29,695 nucleotides of DNA from NCBI GenBank assembly GCA_045604945.1, contig JAZUPA010000007.1, positions 1 to 29,695 of the forward strand, in the 5' to 3' direction. Made by a program: the position numbers and the translations under genes. The stretch comes from JAISGQ01 sp045604945 (lineage in GTDB: Bacteria > Bacillota > Clostridia > Oscillospirales > Acutalibacteraceae). Every line of letters begins with the position of its first letter. Positions within the stretch are counted from its first letter, which is position 1. Below are positions 1-6,719 of the stretch, one piece after another. The notes beneath the pieces were generated by a model that saw only the letters and a program-made list of their open reading frames with translations, did no database searches and was not told where the DNA came from.

Positions 1-128
1 CAGTCGCCGAACATGGGAACGCTCTGAGGCCCCCAATGGCTCCAGATTCCGAATTTTGCATCCCTGAACCATTCGGGAGCAGAATACCTGCGAAGAGACT
101 CAAAGGTCGGGTCAAAATGCCTGTTCAT
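1..128 (-). CDS. Alpha-L-fucosidase (GH29), N-terminal fragment
   Basis: Only the first 42 codons are present; the gene runs off the left edge. The ATG at 128 has a clear GGAGG eight bases upstream. The peptide begins MNRHFDPTFESLRRY and contains PEWFRDAKFGIWSHWG followed by PQSVPMFGD, the N-terminal signature of family 29 alpha-L-fucosidases, which release terminal L-fucose by a retaining mechanism. No signal peptide is visible, so a cytoplasmic enzyme acting on imported fucosylated oligosaccharides is likely. The catalytic residues lie outside the window. It sits 41 bases downstream of the pyroglutamyl peptidase gene on the same strand and could be co-transcribed with it. The family call is firm because of the dense N-terminal match; activity cannot be judged from the fragment. 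Confidence 0.85.
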   Translation of the reverse strand, partial: MNRHFDPTFESLRRYSAPEWFRDAKFGIWSHWGPQSVPMFGD

Positions 129-169
129 ATCATTGTCCTCCGTTCAATGGGTATACAATAATCGGGCTA

Positions 170-760
170 TTACCCAAGAGCGCCGATTGCTGCGGCGAGG
201 GCATCAGTTATGGCTTCGAGACTGAGACTGGGCTCATTTTCCTTTGCCTGCTCAGGAAGAAAGGGAACATGGATGAACCCTGCACGGGTTGATGTGCCGC
301 TGAAATAATGAAGAAGAGTGTACAGTACATCATTGCATACAAATGTGCCTGCAGTGTAGGAAAGGGCAGCAGGGAGACCTGCGTCAGTGATAGCCCTGAC
401 CATATCGCGGCAGGGGACGGTTGAAAAGTAAGCCGCGGGACCATCTTTGATTACGGGGACATCAACAGGGGTGTTGCCGCTGTTGTCAGGTATTGATGCT
501 GCACGCAGATTGATTGCTACAACCTCGGGGGTGACGTTTTTTCTACCCCCTGCCTGACCGATGCAGAGAATGACATCAGGCTCTGTTTCTTCTGCGGCAG
601 CCAGCACTTTTTCAGCCGCCAGTCCGAATACAGTGGGAATCTGAAGCTTTGTAAGCCTGTATTCGCCTATCAGCTCAGGCAGAAGCTTCACTGCCTCCCA
701 GGAAGGGTTTATGCTTTCCCCTCCGAAAGGGTCAAAGCCTGTTATCAGAAGTTTTTTCAT
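170..760 (-). CDS. pcp: Pyroglutamyl-peptidase I (peptidase family C15)
   Basis: Cytosolic cysteine peptidase that removes N-terminal pyroglutamate from peptides. The 196-residue protein opens with the family signature MKKLLITGFDPFGGE and has the conserved NPSWEAV segment. The catalytic Cys is in GTFVCNDVLYTLLHY and the His in AGFIHVPFLPEQ; the acidic partner probably lies in the segment after CIGQAGGR. The length is close to the usual 200-215. The start at 760 is fixed by the signature. Its ribosome binding site (TTGGAG, about 13 bases upstream) lies inside the end of the preceding gene, whose stop codon is 29 bases within pcp. It is therefore probably expressed with that gene or by translational coupling. 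Family assignment is secure. Confidence 0.93.
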   Translation of the reverse strand: MKKLLITGFDPFGGESINPSWEAVKLLPELIGEYRLTKLQIPTVFGLAAEKVLAAAEETEPDVILCIGQAGGRKNVTPEVVAINLRAASIPDNSGNTPVDVPVIKDGPAAYFSTVPCRDMVRAITDAGLPAALSYTAGTFVCNDVLYTLLHYFSGTSTRAGFIHVPFLPEQAKENEPSLSLEAITDALAAAIGALG

Positions 761-1388
761 GATGTTTTAGGAACTCCAATAATTTAATTTTTTCTTTGTA
801 CGCTTTTATGATCCTTACGATTAATGGAATAGTTATGGCGGCGATGATTAATATGGGAAGAATGAATAAGGTTGACATTTTTCCTGAAAATACAAAAATC
901 AAAGTTATCAACAGGCTTCCATATAACCATAATGAAAAAAGATCAAAACAATATTTGATGAAAGCGTTATTTAATTTGTCGGCATCAAGCTTAACTTCTG
1001 AATCAATTAACTTTTCATTAACCAGTAGTTGAGGTCTTTCTACAAACATTGGAGAAGTTGAAATTCTAGAGGGTACATATGACAAATCAACTGATTGAGT
1101 ATCTGCTTTATACTTTGCAGATAGTATAAAGGGATCTGATTCCTTGAGCCATTCATTGGAGAAATTCATTATAATAACATTCAGAATGTTCACGATGATC
1201 CTTTTTAATAGCAAAAAAATCGCAGTAAAAAGATTAAGAGCAACTGTTTTTTCGGTGTGAATTTGCATGATATCCTCTTGCTCTTCATGATTTACATCGA
1301 GAGTCTCACCTGGATATAAATTATAAGTAACATTGTCATAGAATAAATCAATGCATTTGTTGCTATCTGTTTTATATGTGATTTTCAT
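732..1388 (-). CDS. AT-rich membrane protein of unknown function
   Basis: I do not recognise this 218-residue protein. The ATG at 1388 is chosen because AAGGAG lies six bases upstream; the frame extends further but that part lacks a ribosome site and crosses a hairpin. Residues 1-48 are soluble (MKITYKTDSNKCIDLF...). A hydrophobic segment spans about 49-74, a soluble stretch with many Ser/Pro/Asp follows, then two membrane segments at about 145-195 and a Lys-rich C-terminal tail. Base composition is conspicuously AT-rich (about 28% G+C in the sampled line 781-840, against about 60% in pcp line 361-420), suggesting recent acquisition. Its 3' end overlaps pcp by 29 bases. A nearly perfect 17-base inverted repeat lies just upstream of its ribosome site. 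A function cannot be inferred. Confidence 0.7.
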   Translation of the reverse strand: MKITYKTDSNKCIDLFYDNVTYNLYPGETLDVNHEEQEDIMQIHTEKTVALNLFTAIFLLLKRIIVNILNVIIMNFSNEWLKESDPFILSAKYKADTQSVDLSYVPSRISTSPMFVERPQLLVNEKLIDSEVKLDADKLNNAFIKYCFDLFSLWLYGSLLITLIFVFSGKMSTLFILPILIIAAITIPLIVRIIKAYKEKIKLLEFLKHHEKTSDNRL

Positions 1389-1405
1389 AAGATACTCCTT
1401 CATTA

Positions 1406-1443
1406 AGTGCAGAATAGCAGATAAGCATCTGATATTCTGCACT
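1406..1443. repeat. 17-bp inverted repeat upstream of the AT-rich gene
   Basis: Arms 1406-1422 and 1427-1443 are complementary at 16 of 17 positions around the loop AAGC. The arm begins AGTGCAGAATA. It lies between the end of the PII-like gene and the ribosome binding site (about 1393-1398, minus strand) of the membrane protein. No run of T follows on either strand, so it is a poor intrinsic terminator. A protein operator or an RNA structure next to the ribosome site fits better. Confidence 0.75.
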
Positions 1444-1520
1444 GTTGTAATGGCAAAAAATCTGCTTACTAATTTAGAACAATTGCTTTTGCACATTTTA
1501 CCCCTGCAGGAAGTTTCTAA

Positions 1521-2207
1521 CTACTCCTCAATAACCTCCATCAGGCGCATGCCTGCGGTGTCGGTTACAGGCAGGGAGAAAACAACAGCACCTGCCTCAG
1601 AGCCGCTTCCTGCCTCGTCCATAATTGCTCGCATGATCTCATTCTTGCGATCCTTCTTTGCAACGATGAACAGCATCTCCTTTTCTGGAACCAGCGTAAC
1701 ACCGAGGAATTTCTCAGATGCATGGCTGCCCGTTCCCTTTGCGTGTATTACAGTGCCGCCGGAAGCCTTTGCCTTTCTGGCAGAATCCATTACAAGCTCG
1801 GTACAGCCCTGATTTGCAATTACAACCAGAAGCTCATATTTTGTATCCTTCAATGTGGTTTCCCCCTCTTTTATATAGGACTGACCTGCGGTCAGATAAT
1901 TAAGTGTCTTCTTTCCGCCGACGCTGCTGACGGGAATGGTAAAGGCGATACCCGTTCCGGGAATTTCAATCTTCATCTGTGTCTGCAGAGCCTTCTTGAC
2001 CGTAAGCCATGTTTCGTCTGTTACAAAATGAAGCATTACCGCTTTTTCGTTGTTTTCAAGACCGAAATAATCAAGGATTTCACTGGCAGCAGTGCCGTGA
2101 CCAAGGGTGTTTATAGACACCTCGAGACCGTATTCGGAGTAGAAGGTATTGAATTTTTTGGCAAGCTTTCGGTCGGTTATCGTGATCATCATATATAATT
2201 CGCTCAT
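1521..2207 (-). CDS. Tandem PII-like signalling protein paired with DUF1538
   Basis: A 228-residue protein made of two PII-type (GlnB/GlnK-fold) halves joined by a linker around residues 100-122. The halves resemble each other: GHGTA (36-40) and PGTGIAFTIPVSSVGG (83-98) in the first match GTGSHA (158-163) and EAGAVVFSLPVTDTAG (204-219) in the second. Classical PII proteins are about 112-residue trimers that bind ATP/ADP and 2-oxoglutarate and control transporters or enzymes. The long T-loop with its modified Tyr is not evident here, so the ligand is unknown. The ATG at 2207 has AAAGGAG seven bases upstream and lies only 12 bases after the DUF1538 gene, so the two are one transcript. I infer that this protein gates the DUF1538 membrane protein. 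The PII family call is good; the role is inference. Confidence 0.8.
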   Translation of the reverse strand: MSELYMMITITDRKLAKKFNTFYSEYGLEVSINTLGHGTAASEILDYFGLENNEKAVMLHFVTDETWLTVKKALQTQMKIEIPGTGIAFTIPVSSVGGKKTLNYLTAGQSYIKEGETTLKDTKYELLVVIANQGCTELVMDSARKAKASGGTVIHAKGTGSHASEKFLGVTLVPEKEMLFIVAKKDRKNEIMRAIMDEAGSGSEAGAVVFSLPVTDTAGMRLMEVIEE

Positions 2208-2219
2208 ATCTTCACTCCT

Positions 2220-3737
2220 TTACAGCTCGATGATATCGTTGTCGTCAAATTCAGCAAGGGCAATATCGGAGGGTGAACCCTTTCTCTGCTTGATTCTGTG
2301 AACAACACCAAGAATCTGAATTGTGATAAGGGGAGTCATTGCAACCATAGCAACCACGCCGAAGGCGTCGGTTTCCATATTGCCGCCGAGAGCAGAGCAG
2401 GCGCCCTGAGCAAGGGGCAGAAGGAAGGTTGCGGTCATGGGACCTGATGCAACGCCGCCAGAGTCAAATGCAATAGCGGTGAAAATCTTGGGTGTGAAGA
2501 AGGACAGCCCGAGAGCAATGGCATAGCCGGGAATGAGGAAATACATAATGGGTATTCCCGTGACGACCCTTATCATTGCAAGAGCAACAGAAAGAGAAAC
2601 GCCCAGAGAAAGGCTCATGCCCATTGCCTTTGCGGAAATACCGCCGTCGGTAATCTCTTCAACCTGTTGGTTGAGCACATAGACTGCGGGCTCGGCCTTT
2701 ACGATGAAGAAGCCTATCAGAGCGCCTATCGGGATAAGAATATATTTATAGGTGCCGCCCAGAACATTTCCGAGATAGCTGCCCGCGGGCATAAAGCCCA
2801 CATTTGCGCCGGTAAGGAAAAGGACGAGACCTGCATAGGTGTAGATAAGACCGATAACAATCTTTTTGAGAGTACGTCCGCGGAGCCTCAGTGCAAAAAT
2901 CTGGAACAGCCCGAAGAATATGACTATTGGCAGAAGGGAAATTGCAATTTCCAGCATATAGGTGGGCAAAGCACCGGAGAACATCTGTCTGAGAGCAACG
3001 GAGTCAGTGACATCCTGCGCAGGTGCAGTTTCCACCACACTGCCTGCAGGCATATATACCATTCCCAGCACCAGAACAGCGAGAATGGGACCTATGGAGC
3101 AAAGGGAGACAAGACCGAAGCTGTCGTCTGCTGCGTGCCTGTCTTCGCGGATAGCGCATACGCCTATACCCAGCGCCATGATAAATGGTACAGTCATAGG
3201 CCCTGTGGTAACACCGCCTGAGTCAAAGGATATTGCGCGGAATTCCTCGGGAACAAAAAACAGAAGTGCGAATGCGATAATGTACAGAACAATAAGAAGG
3301 GGCGCTAAAGGTATGTTAAGAAGCATACGCAGCATGGCAATGACGAGGAATATTCCGACACCCACCGCTACCGCCATGATTATGGCGATATTCGGGATGG
3401 AGGGAACAAGCTCTGCCAGCACCTGCAGGTCAGGTTCGGAAATGGTTATTATCATGCCCAGAACAAAGGCAAGGAAAATGATAAGCACCACGTTGCGGCT
3501 CTGGGTCATTTTTGAGCCGACCTTCTCGCCCATCGGGGTCATAGACATTTCAGCACCCAGAGTAAAAAACATCATACCCACTATTACAAGGGCAGCACCC
3601 AGAAGAAAACTCATGAGGACACCTGTGGGCATCGGGGCGACAGTAAAGCTCAGTATCAGCAGGATAGCCACAACGGGCATAACTGCGACAAATGCTTCCT
3701 TGAACTTTTCATTCAGCTTCTGATTCCAGCGTGTCAA
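2220..3737 (-). CDS. DUF1538 family membrane protein, putative transporter
   Basis: A 505-residue polytopic membrane protein of the DUF1538 family, substrate unknown. It is a clear internal duplication with a period near 253 residues: FDSGGVTTGP at 171 and FDSGGVASGP at 424; a Glu-Pro motif in ITISEPDLQVL near 97 and IVKAEPAVYVL near 345; DDSFGLV at 204 and TDAFGVV at 456. Paired Gly-rich reentrant-like motifs in duplicated halves are typical of secondary transporters and channels. A soluble acidic tail (EFDDNDIIEL) ends the protein and could be a docking site. The start is TTG at 3737, preceded by GAGGTGAT; the nearby ATG hits a stop after two codons. A PII-like gene follows 12 bases downstream. 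Transport function and PII control are inferences from architecture and context. Confidence 0.82.
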   Translation of the reverse strand: MTRWNQKLNEKFKEAFVAVMPVVAILLILSFTVAPMPTGVLMSFLLGAALVIVGMMFFTLGAEMSMTPMGEKVGSKMTQSRNVVLIIFLAFVLGMIITISEPDLQVLAELVPSIPNIAIIMAVAVGVGIFLVIAMLRMLLNIPLAPLLIVLYIIAFALLFFVPEEFRAISFDSGGVTTGPMTVPFIMALGIGVCAIREDRHAADDSFGLVSLCSIGPILAVLVLGMVYMPAGSVVETAPAQDVTDSVALRQMFSGALPTYMLEIAISLLPIVIFFGLFQIFALRLRGRTLKKIVIGLIYTYAGLVLFLTGANVGFMPAGSYLGNVLGGTYKYILIPIGALIGFFIVKAEPAVYVLNQQVEEITDGGISAKAMGMSLSLGVSLSVALAMIRVVTGIPIMYFLIPGYAIALGLSFFTPKIFTAIAFDSGGVASGPMTATFLLPLAQGACSALGGNMETDAFGVVAMVAMTPLITIQILGVVHRIKQRKGSPSDIALAEFDDNDIIEL

Positions 3738-3774
3738 GTCATCACCTCTACAGAAAAATTACATATTCCATTAC

Positions 3775-3803
3775 ATTATACATGATTTCATTGCTGTTTT
3801 TAA
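3775..3803 (-). promoter_or_regulatory. Candidate promoter for the DUF1538-PII unit
   Basis: On the minus strand a perfect -10 TATAAT (3775-3780) sits 17 bases from a weak -35 TTAAAA (3798-3803). It lies about 40 bases upstream of the TTG start and just after the terminator of the preceding unit, which fits the boundary. The -35 matches 4 of 6 consensus bases. Confidence 0.5.
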
Positions 3804-3819
3804 CCCCCTAAATCAAAAA

Positions 3820-3859
3820 TAATAAAAAATCTCTGCAGCCGATTTTTCGGCTGCAGAGA
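3820..3859 (-). terminator. Rho-independent terminator of the GH13-DUF2200 unit
   Basis: A perfect 13-bp stem (3830-3842 with 3847-3859; arm TCTCTGCAGCCGA) has a TTTT loop. On the minus strand it is followed by ATTTTTTATTATTTTT. It begins 24 bases after the DUF2200 stop codon. Confidence 0.92.
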
Positions 3860-3882
3860 CGGAAACGAACTTCGGGATTGTT

Positions 3883-4239
3883 TTATTGTTCCTTTCGCAG
3901 AATTTTATCCATTGCCCGACCCTTTGCAAGCTCATCCACAAGCTTGTCGAGATATCGGATTTCATGCATCAGAGGGTCTTCCACAAGCTCGACCTTTACT
4001 CCGCACACGCAGCCTTTTATAAGTCTGCGGCATGGATTCGGAGCAGGAGAATTGCGGAAGAAATCGCCGTAGGAAATATCCGACTGCAGAAAAATTTCAA
4101 TCTGCTCTGCGGTGTAGCCTGTGAGCCATGCGGTCACCGCGTGGGCCTCCGCGCAGGTGCGCCCTTTTCGCTCAGCTTTGGCAATGAGCATAGGGTACAC
4201 CATTGCAAAGGGCATGGAAAATATCTTTTCATTCGTCAT
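3883..4239 (-). CDS. DUF2200 family protein
   Basis: A 118-residue soluble protein matching the DUF2200 family along its whole length. The pattern is IFSMPFAMVYPMLIAKAERKG at the N-terminus, a WLTGY motif, the NP-x-RRLIKGCVCG core, and the closing EDPLMHEIRYLDKLVDELAKG segment. The family has no established biochemical role. The ATG at 4239 has GAGGTAAT upstream. It follows the GH13 gene by 29 bases and ends at a strong terminator, so it is the last gene of a two-gene transcript. The pairing with a glucosidase may be incidental. The family call is confident from recognition of the conserved blocks; no function is proposed. Confidence 0.85.
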   Translation of the reverse strand: MTNEKIFSMPFAMVYPMLIAKAERKGRTCAEAHAVTAWLTGYTAEQIEIFLQSDISYGDFFRNSPAPNPCRRLIKGCVCGVKVELVEDPLMHEIRYLDKLVDELAKGRAMDKILRKEQ

Positions 4240-4268
4240 GTCGTATTACCTCAGAGGCAGTGGCGATG

Positions 4269-5918
4269 CTACCGGCGATAAACCCTGCACTCATAGGGCT
4301 GCAGAAGCTTTTCATCGGGCTCACTGTAATTATTCAGAACAAGCTCAGCGTTTTTCGGATTGAAGGAGGAGGGGAAGCGCAGCTTCTGAGGTTTATCGGA
4401 GAAGGAGCACAGCACCAGAATCTTCTCATCCTTTGTCCTGCGGGAGTAGCAGTAGAGCTTTGAGCTGCCCTTGAAATGCTCTGTGTAGACGCCGCTGCGT
4501 ACAGAAGGAAGCTCCTTGCGAAGAGCTATTGCCCTGCGGTAGAAATTGAGGATGGAATCATTGTCGGATTCCTGCTGAGCAACATTGATTTCCCTGTAGT
4601 TTTCGTTGACATGGAACCAGGGCTTGCCTTCGGTGAAGCCTGCATTTTCGCTGTCATCCCACTGCACGGGGGTACGAGCAGAATCGCGGGATGAACGGTG
4701 CAGACGCTTCAGCCTCTTTTCGGGAGATTTGCCCGTTGCTTTGTTTTCGTACTGCCATATGGTCTGTACATCCTCATACATATCGGGACTTTCGGGTCTC
4801 CAGTTGAGCATACCGATTTCCTGACCCTGATATACAAAAGGAGTACCCTGCTGGAAAAGATAAGCAGCAGCGAGCATCTTGCCGCTTTCCTTCCAGAATT
4901 TCTCACTTCCGTAACGGGAGATTATTCTGGGGTGGTCATGGTTTTCCATGTAAAGCATGTTCCAGCCCTTGCCGCGAAGCTTGTGCTGCCAGCGGGAAAA
5001 GGCTTTCTTTAGTTTTTTCAGGGAGAATTTTGTGGGCATATAGTCAGAAAACAGGCAGTCTGCGCACTGTGTTTCAAACTGTATCATCATGTCTATTTCC
5101 TGGTCGGGACCTTCCGTTATGTAGGTCAGTGCTGTTTTCGGGCTGACCATGGGAGCTTCAGCAAGGGTGACACAGTCGTAGTTATCAAGCACATCCCTTT
5201 TGAATTCCGTCAGGTATTCGTGGATGCGCGGACCGTGGTTGTAGTATAGAAGTCCCTTTGAAGCAGGCATGATATGGTCGTTGGGAAGTCCCTCAACCTT
5301 TGAGATGAAGGTGATAACGTCCTCGCGGAATCCGTCAACACCCATATCAAGCCAGAATTTCAGAACGTTTTTTACCTCCTGACGAACCAGAGGATTGTCC
5401 ATGTTCAGGTCAGGCTGCTTTACAGCAAACAGATGCATGTAGTATTCGCCGCGCACCTCATCCCATGTCCATGCCTTTCCCTCAAAGAGAGAATCCCAGT
5501 TATTGGGCAGCCGTCCGCCCTTTTTGCCGGGACGCCAGATGTAATAATCGGTGTACGGGTCGATGCGCTGTCTGCTCTTCTGAAACCACTCATGCTCGTC
5601 GCTTGTGTGGTTTACAACAAGGTCCATTATTACCTTCATGCCCCGCTCGTGAGCGCCGTCAAGAACCTTTCTGAAGGCATCCATTCCGCCGAATTCCTCG
5701 GCGATGTCCATGTAGTCTGCAATATCGTATCCGCAGTCAGCGCCGGGGGAGGGGTAGAGGGGAGAAAACCAGATGCCGTCACAGCCGAGACTCTTGATGT
5801 AATCAAGCTTTTCATAAACGCCATAAAGGTCGCCCATGCCGTCTCCGTTGCCGTCCTTGAAGCTTCGCGGCCATATCTGATAGAATACTCTGTCCTTGTA
5901 CCAGCGGTTCTTTTCCAT
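4269..5918 (-). CDS. GH13 alpha-glucosidase (oligo-1,6-glucosidase type)
   Basis: A 549-residue intracellular retaining glycoside hydrolase, the usual size for GH13 subfamily 31 enzymes that release glucose from isomaltose, dextrin-derived oligosaccharides or sucrose. The N-terminus WYKDRVFYQIWPRSF and segment DGNGDGMGDLYG are typical. The four GH13 regions are visible: DLVVNHTSD (region I), GVDGFREDV with the Asp nucleophile (II), TLAEAP with the acid/base Glu (III) and ENHDHPR with the stabilising Asp (IV). Val after the region II nucleophile is usual for the alpha-1,6-active group, so isomaltose-type substrates are favoured. There is no signal peptide. The ATG at 5918 has AAGGAG upstream and a candidate promoter lies at 5963-5991. 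No sugar transporter is adjacent. Exact specificity is not determined, so no symbol is assigned. Confidence 0.9.
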   Translation of the reverse strand: MEKNRWYKDRVFYQIWPRSFKDGNGDGMGDLYGVYEKLDYIKSLGCDGIWFSPLYPSPGADCGYDIADYMDIAEEFGGMDAFRKVLDGAHERGMKVIMDLVVNHTSDEHEWFQKSRQRIDPYTDYYIWRPGKKGGRLPNNWDSLFEGKAWTWDEVRGEYYMHLFAVKQPDLNMDNPLVRQEVKNVLKFWLDMGVDGFREDVITFISKVEGLPNDHIMPASKGLLYYNHGPRIHEYLTEFKRDVLDNYDCVTLAEAPMVSPKTALTYITEGPDQEIDMMIQFETQCADCLFSDYMPTKFSLKKLKKAFSRWQHKLRGKGWNMLYMENHDHPRIISRYGSEKFWKESGKMLAAAYLFQQGTPFVYQGQEIGMLNWRPESPDMYEDVQTIWQYENKATGKSPEKRLKRLHRSSRDSARTPVQWDDSENAGFTEGKPWFHVNENYREINVAQQESDNDSILNFYRRAIALRKELPSVRSGVYTEHFKGSSKLYCYSRRTKDEKILVLCSFSDKPQKLRFPSSFNPKNAELVLNNYSEPDEKLLQPYECRVYRR

Positions 5919-5962
5919 AGCAATACTCCTTTTTACAGTAAGTTGTAAATAGCGGTAATTGA

Positions 5963-5991
5963 ATTATAACATAAATTGCCGCAGACTACAA
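5963..5991 (-). promoter_or_regulatory. Candidate promoter for the GH13 gene
   Basis: On the minus strand a perfect -10 TATAAT (5963-5968) has a weak -35 TTGTAG (5986-5991) at the ideal 17-base spacing, 45 bases upstream of the start codon. It is back to back with the rightward promoter at 6053-6081. Confidence 0.55.
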
Positions 5992-6052
5992 TATATTTTG
6001 TTGATTTTGTCACAGGCATCCGGGGCATATACAGGCATAACCTCTTATTTCA

Positions 6053-6081
6053 TTGACAAAGGGATGGAATAGGAATAAAAT
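6053..6081 (+). promoter_or_regulatory. Promoter of the four-gene envelope operon
   Basis: A perfect -35 TTGACA (6053-6058) and -10 TAAAAT (6076-6081, 5 of 6) are 17 bases apart. The first gene starts at 6120, giving a short untranslated leader. This is a near-consensus vegetative promoter. Confidence 0.8.
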
Positions 6082-6119
6082 ATAAAAATAAGCATCTGAG
6101 TTCCCGGGGGTATGACGGC

Positions 6120-6707
6120 ATGAAAGCCAAAATATGCATGATTACAGTTGTTATATTTATTCTTTCCCTGTGCGGCTGCACAGGTGAAGCGGTAAGCCTT
6201 ACCGAGCTGCCTGACCCTGCAGTATCGGTGGAAAGCTTCTTTGAACATCTCGAAAATGAGGAATACGATGCCGCTGACGAGCTTGTGTACAATTATGTCA
6301 CACTGGGAATGGTTGACAGCGACAGGGTGGAAGACCCACTGATGCAGGTTTTCTGCAGCGAGCTCAACCGTCAGCGCAGCTATGAGGTTGTAATGGAGCC
6401 TCAGGTTGACGGAAAAAAAGCGATAATGACCGTAAAGGTAACTACGCTTGATCTCCGCAGGGTTTACGATCCGCTCATTGTCAGCGTCAAGGAGACCATA
6501 AAGCGAATGCAGTATGAGGGCGAGGAGGTTGAAACCGATGAGACTATACTCGCGGTGGCAACCGATGAGCTCAATAAGCTGCTTACAGGAGAAAAATCGA
6601 TGACAACCACAGGAATATTTGCAGTTGAGCTTGTTTACAGCAAAGGCGAATGGCGGCTGATAATCAGCGATGAGCTGTATTCGGCGCTGATAGGCTATGC
6701 GGTTTGA
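6120..6707 (+). CDS. Small lipoprotein of unknown function
   Basis: A 195-residue predicted lipoprotein. A short hydrophobic signal (residues 4-18) ends in LCGC, a lipobox that places the lipidated Cys at residue 20. The mature part starts with Glu/Asp-rich sequence (VESFFEHLENEEYDAADELV) that resembles the opening helix of NTF2-like or Cys-anchored lipoproteins, but I do not recognise a named domain. The start ATG has only a weak GGGGG ribosome site. It is the first gene of an operon; the next gene begins 12 bases after its stop. Context (glycosidase-like, Lgt-like and teichoic-acid-type transferase genes) suggests work at the outer face of the membrane. The localisation is well supported; the function is unknown. 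Confidence 0.78.
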   Translation: MKAKICMITVVIFILSLCGCTGEAVSLTELPDPAVSVESFFEHLENEEYDAADELVYNYVTLGMVDSDRVEDPLMQVFCSELNRQRSYEVVMEPQVDGKKAIMTVKVTTLDLRRVYDPLIVSVKETIKRMQYEGEEVETDETILAVATDELNKLLTGEKSMTTTGIFAVELVYSKGEWRLIISDELYSALIGYAV

Positions 6708-6719
6708 GGAGGCTGTGTA

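Noticed and set aside
129..169. TGGGTA...TACCCA pairing between pcp and the fucosidase gene as a terminator
   Set aside because: A six-base stem with a 17-base loop and no T run is too weak to call.
1406..1443. Inverted repeat as terminator of the PII-DUF1538 unit
   Set aside because: Neither strand has a T run after the stem, and the gene after it follows on the same strand with a ribosome site only a few bases away.
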